A stretch of DNA of 51,733 bases from NCBI GenBank assembly GCA_016715205.1, contig JADKBC010000022.1, forward strand, positions 1 to 51,733, in the 5' to 3' direction. The position numbers and the translations under genes are program-made. Position 1 is the first letter of the stretch; the number at the start of each line of letters is the position of its first letter. This DNA comes from Holophaga sp. Lineage in GTDB: Bacteria; Acidobacteriota; Holophagae; Holophagales; Holophagaceae. The notes beneath the pieces are model-generated. The model had not been told where the DNA came from and searched no databases. It saw only the letters and a program-made list of their open reading frames with translations. Below are positions 16,626-23,616 of this stretch, one piece after another.

Positions 16626-17828
16626 TCAGCCCTGGGGTATGTAGGTGCGCAGGATATCCAGCAGCCACATGATGAGCGGACCAAACACCAACACGATCAA
16701 GATCCACTTCACCAGGGTCTTGGGACTGATTCCATCTTCGGCAGGCGGCCCACTCGGCGCCTGGACAGCAGGGCGCACGGGGTTGATGGCTCGCTGACCG
16801 GGATTTGTTTGGCCGCCTTCCAATTCGATTTTGACCGAGGCCGTGGAGGACGGCATGACAGGTCGTGCCGGGCTGGTGCGCCCGGCCGTATTGCGCGATA
16901 CCTGGCCTGAGCCCGTATCTTGACCCGCCGAGGGGCGGGGCCGGGATCGGCGCAGGGGCACGATGTCACCGGAATGATCATCGTGGCAGAACAGGTCCTC
17001 CACCCGCCCCTTGGCAGCGCTTTCCAGAGGGTAGATATCGATCAGCGCCGTGAGGAATTCGATCAGTGTTTCGTACCGATCCTCCGGATCGTGAGCCAGG
17101 GCCTTCCGGAAGATGCTGGCCAGATCGCCCGACATGCCCTGGGGAATGACCAGGGGCTCGTGCAGCACATGGGTAATCACCGCCGCCACGTTGGAACCTG
17201 GATGGGGCAATTGGCCGGTCATCAATTCGAATGCGGTTACCCCAAAGGCGTAGCGATCGGAGCTGGGCGTGGGTTCTGCACCGCGCAGGAGTTCGGGTGC
17301 GCTATAGGCGGGGCTCCCCAGGAATTCCCCCTGGGAAGTAAGTCGCGGGGCCATGGTCTTGGCGATGCCAAAATCCATGAGCTTCACGCGGCCATCTTCG
17401 CTGACCAGGATATTGTCGGGCTTGATGTCGCGGTGGATGATGGCGTGCCGATGGGCGGCCCGCAGCGCTCGCATGGCCTGCACCAGCACACCCAGCCGGG
17501 TTTCGGGTTCCAAGGTGCCTTCCCGAATGTATTTACCCAGGCTCTGGCCCTCGACATATTCCATGGCCAGGAAGGGACCTAGGTCAGGTTCCTCTCCCAC
17601 GTCATAAATGGTCACCACGTTGGGGTGGTTGAGCTGGGCGGAAATCTCGGCTTCCCGCTTGAAACGATCCAGCGCCAGATCCCGCTCTTCCCCGATGGCG
17701 CGCACCACCTTGATGGCCAGGCGGCGCTTCAGCATGGGATCTTCGGCCAGGTATACCGATCCCATCGCCCCCTGCCCGAGGAGACGTTGGACCTGATATC
17801 GCCCGATATTCCTGGGATGTTCTGCCAT
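16626..17828 (-). CDS. Hanks-type Ser/Thr protein kinase with C-terminal membrane anchor
   Basis: This eukaryotic-like protein kinase of 400 residues has the glycine loop GQGAMGSVYLAE (18-29), lysine at 40 (AIKVV), catalytic IHRDIKPDN with Asp134, DFG at 152-154, and SPAYSAPE in the activation segment. The kinase domain ends near 265. A proline/serine-rich linker of about 100 residues follows. One membrane helix (WILIVLVFGPLIMWLL, about 373-390) leaves only a short tail, so there is no extracellular sensor such as PASTA. It is divergent from the efpL-like gene across 134 bases. Active-site residues look functional. Targets are unknown. Confidence 0.93.
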   Translation of the reverse strand: MAEHPRNIGRYQVQRLLGQGAMGSVYLAEDPMLKRRLAIKVVRAIGEERDLALDRFKREAEISAQLNHPNVVTIYDVGEEPDLGPFLAMEYVEGQSLGKYIREGTLEPETRLGVLVQAMRALRAAHRHAIIHRDIKPDNILVSEDGRVKLMDFGIAKTMAPRLTSQGEFLGSPAYSAPELLRGAEPTPSSDRYAFGVTAFELMTGQLPHPGSNVAAVITHVLHEPLVIPQGMSGDLASIFRKALAHDPEDRYETLIEFLTALIDIYPLESAAKGRVEDLFCHDDHSGDIVPLRRSRPRPSAGQDTGSGQVSRNTAGRTSPARPVMPSSTASVKIELEGGQTNPGQRAINPVRPAVQAPSGPPAEDGISPKTLVKWILIVLVFGPLIMWLLDILRTYIPQG

Positions 17829-17962
17829 GGTTCAACCGATCTCCAATCATAGCCGTGACAAAGGAAACCGAGTCCACTCCTTTCCTCGTCCTTGAAACGG
17901 TAGAATCAAGGTTTCAGATTCCCAGGCCTGCCTGGATCCATCAACACCCTGCAAGGAGCCCC

Positions 17963-18538
17963 ATGGCCGCCCTGATTGAAGCCATCGCCATCAAGCGCAA
18001 GATGTTCTTCCAGTTTGAAGACACGCCCTTCCACTGCCTGGACGTGGAGATTTCCACCCCCACCGCCCGAGGTGGGCAGACCTTGGTTCGTCTCAAGATG
18101 CGCAACCTCCTTACCCGCGCCGTGTTCGACAAGACCTTCAAGGCAGGCGACAAGTTCAGTGAGCCGGACCTGGCGGTGGTGCCCGCCAGCTTCCTGTACG
18201 CCGACGGGGAAGGTGCCCATTTCATGGATCAGGAAAGCTATGAAACCCACACCTTGAATGACGACATGATGGGCGATGCCCTGGATTTCCTCATCGAGGG
18301 CCAGATCATCCAGCTTCAGAAATTCAATGGCAATCCCATCGGCCTGCAACTGCCTACCCATGTGGAACTGACGGTCACCTACACAGAGCCTGGTGCCCGC
18401 GGGGACACGGCCAGCGGCAACGTGACCAAGCCCGCCAAGCTGGAAACGGGCATCGAGATCCGGGTGCCCCTCTTCATCAAGGAGGGTGAGAAGGTGAAGG
18501 TTGCCACCGAGACCCGGGAGTTCGCGGGCCGAGCCTGA
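17963..18538 (+). CDS. efpL: Elongation factor P-like protein, EfpL/YeiP type
   Basis: This is an EF-P paralogue of 191 residues with the three beta-barrel domains of the family (YADGEGAHFMDQESYETHTL in domain II, ETGIEIRVPLFIKEGEKVKV in domain III). The loop that reaches the peptidyl-transferase centre reads TPTARGGQT. This matches the SPTARG loop of E. coli YeiP/EfpL, not the PGKGQ loop of EF-P whose lysine is modified. It should therefore act with an unmodified arginine to relieve ribosome stalling. The ATG at 17963 has AAGGAG five bases upstream. A TAGAAT at 17901-17906 may be a -10 box. The rsgA start follows 2 bases after the stop. Confidence 0.85.
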   Translation: MAALIEAIAIKRKMFFQFEDTPFHCLDVEISTPTARGGQTLVRLKMRNLLTRAVFDKTFKAGDKFSEPDLAVVPASFLYADGEGAHFMDQESYETHTLNDDMMGDALDFLIEGQIIQLQKFNGNPIGLQLPTHVELTVTYTEPGARGDTASGNVTKPAKLETGIEIRVPLFIKEGEKVKVATETREFAGRA

Positions 18539-18540
18539 CC

Positions 18541-19629
18541 ATGAGGAAATTCCGCCTGGGCCAAAGCCGCAACGCGCAGGACCTCGATAGTCCCGAGGTC
18601 TATGCCCGGGAAGGCAGGGCCCAGAGCAAACGGCGTCAACAGAGCGCAGATCGGCTGCAGACCGGTATTGAAGCCCACGATGGGGAAACCATGCTCGGGC
18701 TGCCGGACGCCGAACCCTGGATGCACTACGCCGAGGCCACGTTAATCCAGCGCCACAGCCAATGGGTGGATCTCGAACTGGAAGACCGCACCCAGTTGCG
18801 GGCTTCCCTATCCGGCAAGCTCAAGGGCGTGAAGCTGGTGGTGGGCGATCGGGTCCGCTTTTCCCCCGTACCCGTGGACGCCGTGGACCCCACCGGCCCC
18901 CAGGTGCAGGTGGTGGCGGTGATGCCCCGCCGCACCTTGCTCAAACGGGGCGGCATCGATGATCGGGAACCCTGGCAGCTCATCGCGGCCAATGCCGACG
19001 AGCTTTGGGTGTGTGCCGCCGTGGTGGACCCACCACTCCGACCGGGGCTGCTGGAACGGGCCCAAACCCTGGCTTTGGCCGCTGGGCTCACTTTCCGCAT
19101 CGTGGTCACCAAGCGGGACCGGGCCAGCCTCAAGGACACCCTGCCGGAACTGGATCCCTTGCGGGAGCAACAGGTGCCCGTGATCGAAACCAGTGCCCTG
19201 AAAGCCGCAGGTCTGGAGGCTCTGAAGGAGCTGCTCCGGGATCGGGTGGTAGTGTTGGTGGGTCACAGCGGCGTGGGCAAGAGCACCCTGGTGAATGCCC
19301 TGATGCCCGAGCTCCTCTTGAAAACGGGCGACATGAGCCGCTGGGGCACGGGCCGACAGACCACCACCGCTGCAAAATGGCTGCCCACGCCCTACGGCGG
19401 CACCCTCATCGATACCCCGGGCATCCGCACGCTGAGTGTGCGGGGGCTTGACCGGGCGCTGCTGCACACGGTGTTTCCGGAAATGCCCAGCGAATGGGTG
19501 GAAGACCCGTCCGGCCTGGACCCTGAGGACGAGGATCTGAATCTGGACTATCCCGAACGCCTGCAAAGCCTCAAGCGCCTCTGGGAGGAAATGGGCGAAC
19601 GCAATCCTAACCAGAGCAGCTACCGCTGA
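18541..19629 (+). CDS. rsgA: Small-subunit biogenesis GTPase RsgA
   Basis: This is a circularly permuted GTPase that checks late 30S assembly. It has 362 residues. An N-terminal extension of about 60 charged residues precedes the OB-fold region (ATLIQRHSQWVDLEL). G4 (VTKRD), G1 (GHSGVGKST at about 241) and G3 (DTPGIRT) follow in permuted order. The usual C-terminal zinc-binding Cys/His motif is missing: after DTPG the protein has no cysteine or histidine cluster, only an acidic, helical tail (DPSGLDPEDEDLNLDYPE). It is tightly coupled to the efpL-like gene. Its last 10 bases overlap the convergent DCC gene. Confidence 0.92.
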   Translation: MRKFRLGQSRNAQDLDSPEVYAREGRAQSKRRQQSADRLQTGIEAHDGETMLGLPDAEPWMHYAEATLIQRHSQWVDLELEDRTQLRASLSGKLKGVKLVVGDRVRFSPVPVDAVDPTGPQVQVVAVMPRRTLLKRGGIDDREPWQLIAANADELWVCAAVVDPPLRPGLLERAQTLALAAGLTFRIVVTKRDRASLKDTLPELDPLREQQVPVIETSALKAAGLEALKELLRDRVVVLVGHSGVGKSTLVNALMPELLLKTGDMSRWGTGRQTTTAAKWLPTPYGGTLIDTPGIRTLSVRGLDRALLHTVFPEMPSEWVEDPSGLDPEDEDLNLDYPERLQSLKRLWEEMGERNPNQSSYR

Positions 19630-19997
19630 AAGGGAGCCCGACCGGATAGGCGGTACCGGCGAGCGGCCACCCACAGATACATTCGTCTGGAAAGGGTGGA
19701 TACCCCGGGGATCTTCAACAACGGCGCCACCATTCGCCAACGGGGCAACCGTCCAAGCACCCGTGGGATCAGATCCGCCCCTGCGAACACTCGGCGATCG
19801 CCAGTGTCGACCCCATGGATTTCCAAGTGAAGCGGACGTCCTGCCAGTTCGGGGGCCACGCGCAGCAGTTCCGCATTCTGGAATGGGAAGGTGACCACCA
19901 GGCCCCAGCGGTCCCGGCGCTGCACCCAGTCCATCATGCGGCAGCAAAGGCTGCACTCGCCGTCATAGGCCAGCAGGAGAGGGGCTGGTCGCGGCAC
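19620..19997 (-). CDS. Thiol-disulfide oxidoreductase-like protein, DCC family (DUF393)
   Basis: This is a small DCC-family protein. The signature YDGECSLCCRMMDWVQRRD carries the CxxC that resembles a thioredoxin active site, followed by the family's AGADLIPRVLGRLPRW region. I chose the GTG at 19997 (MPRPAPLLLAYDGEC), one base after the nuoG stop, giving 125 residues. A GTG at 20063 would add 22 residues overlapping nuoG by 65 bases without a better ribosome site. Tight coupling to nuoG suggests a joint role, but no DCC protein has a well-established function in complex I, so this is only context. Confidence 0.82.
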   Translation of the reverse strand: MPRPAPLLLAYDGECSLCCRMMDWVQRRDRWGLVVTFPFQNAELLRVAPELAGRPLHLEIHGVDTGDRRVFAGADLIPRVLGRLPRWRMVAPLLKIPGVSTLSRRMYLWVAARRYRLSGRAPFQR

Positions 19998-19998
19998 G

Positions 19999-21432
19999 TC
20001 AGACGGGCTGAACGGATCGGGAGCCGAGCAGCCGTTTGACCCAGGCAGGTAAGGGTAGGACACCCTTAGGAGGCGTGAGCGCCTTTTGATACCGCCGCAA
20101 ATCGCCCTCGTGGTTGATCACGAAATCGCTCTCCTCCAGATAGGTCGTCACGGGCAGCAGGGCCGTGGCCAAGGGGGTGAGTTCTGAGGCAATGGGTTCC
20201 AACACAAGGCTGAAGGGTGCAGCGTTGACAATCTGGCGCAGTTGCTCGTTTTCACGGTGACTGCTGAATTCGGCGTCGTGCAGCACCACCACGGCCTTCA
20301 CATCGCCCCGTTTCAGCATTTCCAACAGGCCGTCCAAGTGCCCGAAGCGGAAGCCGCGTTCCGCAAAGCCACGCCGGTTCAAGACTCCGTCACCGCTCCC
20401 CTGAATCTCCGGAAACTGAAGGGGATAACGTTTGTCGCCACTGCCAAAGCGAAGGTCCTCGCGGCTGGCCAATTCTCCGAGGCGCTGGGCCGCATCGCAG
20501 CCAAAGGTGCCCTGCCCCACCACCGCTATCGTGCCGACGCCAAACAGAGCCTCGGCGATGATTTCCAGGGATGCAGCCCCACCCTTCAGGAGCGGCGTCC
20601 GCAGACGAGAGGCGGCATCCAGGTTGTAGCGATGGCAGGCCGCGCGTTCGTCATCGAAAATGAAATGGGTGGCCCGCTTGCCCTCCAAATGCCGGGGGCG
20701 GAAGCGCCAGACCTTGTTTTCGTCCACATCGGCCCACAGGGGGTTGGCCATGGCCGAGTGGCGGCTGATGGTGGGCATGGGTTTGAGATACCAAACACGC
20801 TTGGTGAAGCGGAAATCCCGGTTGGTGAGCGCACCCACGGGACAGAGATCCACGACATTGCCCGCCAGAGGATTGGCATCCATGGAAAGCCCTTGGTAGG
20901 TGGTCACCTCCAACTGGGAACCCCGATTGGCCACCGTGAGTTCGAAGGTTTTGGAAACTTCCTGCGTAAAGCGCACGCACCGAGTGCAATGGATGCAGCG
21001 GTTCTTGTCGATCACAATCTTGGCGCCCAGCTCTTCGTACCGGTAGCGGCGCTTGGGCTCCGCCATGCGGGAATCGTCGCTTCCGTACTGGTAGCTGTAA
21101 TCCTGCAGTTTGCATTCCCCGGCTTGGTCACAGATGGGGCAGTCCAACGGGTGATTGATGAGCAGGAATTCCATCACCGCCGCCCGCGCATCCGACACCG
21201 CAGGGGAACTGGTGGAAACCTCCATGCCCTCGGTGGCGGTCACCGTGCAGGAGGTCGCCAGCTTGGGTTGGCCCTTGATCTCCACCATGCACATGCGACA
21301 GGTGGCCACGGGAGTCAAGGCTGGGTGATAGCAGTAATGAGGTATGTCAAAGCCAGCCTGCTTGCAGGCGTCCAGCAGCAGGGTGCCGGGCTCCACGGTA
21401 ATCGTCGTGTCGTTGATCTTCAGCGTCGGCAT
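19999..21432 (-). CDS. nuoG: NuoG-like NADH dehydrogenase iron-sulfur subunit
   Basis: This peripheral-arm subunit of complex I, or a related oxidoreductase, passes electrons along iron-sulfur clusters. The start MPTLKINDTTITV at 21432 is chosen, giving 477 residues. The 2Fe-2S domain has CYHPALTPVATCRMCMVE. The His-Cys3 4Fe-4S site has HPLDCPICDQAGECKLQD. A further 4Fe-4S set follows in CIHCTRCVRF and VVDLCPVGAL. A reduced molybdopterin-like domain ends at ESDFVINHEGDLRRYQKAL. It is much shorter than E. coli NuoG (about 900). No other nuo gene is adjacent, which is unusual; a HoxU/NuoG-type subunit of another complex is possible. Confidence 0.85.
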   Translation of the reverse strand: MPTLKINDTTITVEPGTLLLDACKQAGFDIPHYCYHPALTPVATCRMCMVEIKGQPKLATSCTVTATEGMEVSTSSPAVSDARAAVMEFLLINHPLDCPICDQAGECKLQDYSYQYGSDDSRMAEPKRRYRYEELGAKIVIDKNRCIHCTRCVRFTQEVSKTFELTVANRGSQLEVTTYQGLSMDANPLAGNVVDLCPVGALTNRDFRFTKRVWYLKPMPTISRHSAMANPLWADVDENKVWRFRPRHLEGKRATHFIFDDERAACHRYNLDAASRLRTPLLKGGAASLEIIAEALFGVGTIAVVGQGTFGCDAAQRLGELASREDLRFGSGDKRYPLQFPEIQGSGDGVLNRRGFAERGFRFGHLDGLLEMLKRGDVKAVVVLHDAEFSSHRENEQLRQIVNAAPFSLVLEPIASELTPLATALLPVTTYLEESDFVINHEGDLRRYQKALTPPKGVLPLPAWVKRLLGSRSVQPV

Positions 21433-21514
21433 GAGCCACCTTGGTCCGTGTCCGGTCGCCCGGACAGCATCCCAGGATGGCCAAAGCAGGGCCAAGCCGC
21501 AAGCGAGAGCGCGT

Positions 21515-21856
21515 TCAGATCCGACTGGGGCTGGAAACCAGGCAATGTCGGCAGAAGGTCAAAAAGTCTTTCAGGGAGGGGTGATCAACCTTCACGGAGG
21601 CCGGAACCACGTTGGGGATCACGATCCGTTTCCGGAGCTCTCCGCAAGCCTCCAACGAGAAGATGAACCAGGACATGCGGTCCTCCTGGCTGGAAAGGTT
21701 TACGGATACCACCCGAGTCTCGAAAAAGATCTGGGGGCTGGTCTCCGTATCCTCGATCACGTGCCAATCGGGGAAATGACCCCGTTTGACGAAAACATCT
21801 TTCAGCTCTTCAAGCGTGTGCTGGATGGTGAACTGGACCTCAACCTGGACATCCAT
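21515..21856 (-). CDS. Hypothetical protein of 113 residues
   Basis: I do not recognise a domain. The protein starts MDVQVEVQFTIQHTLEEL at an ATG preceded by GGGAGGGG, a good ribosome site. It has alternating strand-like stretches (QIFFETRVVSVNLS, RMSWFIFSLEACGEL) and two cysteines near the C-terminus (FCRHC). No signal peptide or membrane segment is visible. It lies on the nuoG strand, 82 bases upstream, so the two may be cotranscribed. It is divergent from purH. The strong ribosome site and codon pattern argue that it is real. Confidence 0.65.
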   Translation of the reverse strand: MDVQVEVQFTIQHTLEELKDVFVKRGHFPDWHVIEDTETSPQIFFETRVVSVNLSSQEDRMSWFIFSLEACGELRKRIVIPNVVPASVKVDHPSLKDFLTFCRHCLVSSPSRI

Positions 21857-21903
21857 GGCCCCTCCCGTGGTTTTCTTCGGCAGCGATCTGCCCTGGGATT
21901 AAC

Positions 21904-21931
21904 TTGGCCTCCACTAACCTGGAAATACAAG
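21904..21931 (+). promoter_or_regulatory. Possible promoter of purH
   Basis: TTGGCC (21904-21909) and TACAAG (21926-21931) are 16 bases apart. Each matches four of six sigma-70 consensus positions, about 70 bases before the purH ATG. The match is weak and untested. Confidence 0.3.
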
Positions 21932-22001
21932 GGAAACAACCGATATCCGCGCTTCCTGCGCATGGCCGCCCCATGGGAAAATACCCTTTCGCGAGGAAGC
22001 C

Positions 22002-23546
22002 ATGGCCACTGCACTGTTTTCCGTTTTTGATAAGACAGGGCTGATCCCCTTAGCGCAGGGTTTGCAGGCGCTAGGATGGGATTTCCTCGCCACGGGCGGC
22101 ACCCTGAAAGCCATGCGGGAAGCGGGCCTGGCGGTCCAGGAAGTGGCCGACTACACGGGCGCCCCCGAATGTTTCGGCGGGCGGGTCAAGACGCTGCATC
22201 CCCGGATTCACGGGGGTTTGCTCTTCCGGCGGGAAGAGGAAGCCCATGTCCAGGACGCCCAACGGCTGGACATCCTGCCCATTGACCTAGTGGTAGTGAA
22301 CCTGTACCCCTTCGAGGCCACCATTGCCAAGGCAGGCGTAACCTTCGAGGACTGTATTGAGCAGATCGATATTGGCGGCCCGTCCATGCTACGCAGCGCC
22401 GCCAAGAACCATGCCTCGGTGACGGTACTGACGGATCCCGCCCAGTACGAGCCCTTCCTGGCGCAGGTCCAGGCGGGAACCTGGGGCGAGACCGATCGCC
22501 GAGCTTGCGCCCTGAAGGTGTTTCAAACCACGGCCGCCTACGATGCGTCCATCGCCACCTGGCTAGCCCGACAGACGGCACCCCAGGTGGAAACCGCCCT
22601 GCCCGAGCGCCTAGCCGTGGGCTTGAGCCAGAAACAAAGCCTGCGTTACGGTGAGAATCCCCACCAGGGCGCAGGTTTCTACGTCCAGCCCGGGGCCGCT
22701 GCCGAGGGCTTGGCTGCCTGTCAGCAGCTTCAGGGCAAGGAACTGAGTTTCAACAATCTGTTGGATGCCGATGCCACGGCCCGGCTGGCTTGGGTCTTTG
22801 CCGAGCCCAGCTGTGTCATCGTCAAACACAACAACCCTTGCGGTGCCGCCTGTGCGGATACCCCCCTGGAAGCCTTTCAGAAGGCCTTGGCCAGCGACCC
22901 GGTCAGCGCCTTTGGCGGAATCGTCGCCTTCAACCGTCCGGTGGATGAAGCCACCGCCCAGGCCTTGGCACCCACCTTCTGGGAAGTCATCTTAGCGCCC
23001 CAGTTTTCGGAAGGTGCCCTCAGCATCCTTTCGACCAAGAAGGCCCTGCGCCTGATGCAGACCCCCGGTACCTGGCCCTGCGGTGCCTCTGGGCTGGATG
23101 TGCGCGCCATCGGCGGCGGCTATCTGATCCAACGCCCCGATACCGCCTTTGCGCCCTTTGAACAGTGGGAAGTGAAAGTGGAAGGCCGCGGCCCCAGGCC
23201 CTCCACCCGGGATCTGCTCCTTGCCCAACAGGTGGCCAAGGTCGTGAAATCCAATAGCATCGTGCTGGTGAAGGATGGCGGCACGGTGGGTGTGGGCGCA
23301 GGGCAGATGAGCCGGGTGGATTCCGTGGAGATCGCCTGCCGAAAGGCTGGCGAAAAGACCCATGGCGCCGTGCTGGGCAGCGATGCCTTCTTCCCCTTCG
23401 CCGACGGGCTCGAACTGGCTGCCGCCGCAGGCGTTGCGGCCATCGTCGAACCGGGCGGCAGCGTACGTGATGACGAAGTCATTGAAGCCGCTAAGAGGCT
23501 TGGTGTGTGGCTCTACTTCACGGGCATGCGGCATTTCCGGCACTAG
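22002..23546 (+). CDS. purH: Bifunctional AICAR transformylase / IMP cyclohydrolase
   Basis: PurH carries out the last two steps of purine synthesis: formylation of AICAR and ring closure to IMP. Its 514 residues are full length. The N-terminal cyclohydrolase domain shows FDKTGLIPLAQGL, ATGGTLKAM, GGRVKTLHPRIHGGLLFRR and DIGGPSMLRSAAKNH. The transformylase domain shows LRYGENPHQGA, KHNNPCGAA near residue 270 and SDAFFPFADGLE near the C-terminus. GAGGAAG precedes the ATG. No other pur gene is in the window; alaS follows 70 bases later. Confidence 0.97.
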   Translation: MATALFSVFDKTGLIPLAQGLQALGWDFLATGGTLKAMREAGLAVQEVADYTGAPECFGGRVKTLHPRIHGGLLFRREEEAHVQDAQRLDILPIDLVVVNLYPFEATIAKAGVTFEDCIEQIDIGGPSMLRSAAKNHASVTVLTDPAQYEPFLAQVQAGTWGETDRRACALKVFQTTAAYDASIATWLARQTAPQVETALPERLAVGLSQKQSLRYGENPHQGAGFYVQPGAAAEGLAACQQLQGKELSFNNLLDADATARLAWVFAEPSCVIVKHNNPCGAACADTPLEAFQKALASDPVSAFGGIVAFNRPVDEATAQALAPTFWEVILAPQFSEGALSILSTKKALRLMQTPGTWPCGASGLDVRAIGGGYLIQRPDTAFAPFEQWEVKVEGRGPRPSTRDLLLAQQVAKVVKSNSIVLVKDGGTVGVGAGQMSRVDSVEIACRKAGEKTHGAVLGSDAFFPFADGLELAAAAGVAAIVEPGGSVRDDEVIEAAKRLGVWLYFTGMRHFRH

Positions 23547-23565
23547 GCTGCATTCCTCCTTACTT

Positions 23566-23599
23566 GATTTTTTCGTGTGCCTTCGTGGCTAATTTTTTC
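23566..23599. repeat. T-rich intergenic motif between purH and alaS
   Basis: The gap holds gattttttcgtgtgccttc then gtggctaattttttc. It looks unlike the surrounding GC-rich coding sequence. From memory, intergenic stretches of the form TTCGTG...CTTCGTGGCTAA recur in many environmental bacterial genomes. Only one copy is visible in this window, so calling it a repeat is tentative. Confidence 0.35.
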
Positions 23600-23616
23600 T
23601 GATTGCGAGTTCCTAA

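Noticed and set aside
20242..21666. Plus-strand open frame of 474 codons
   Set aside because: It lies opposite the nuoG-like gene, whose iron-sulfur motifs fix the true strand.
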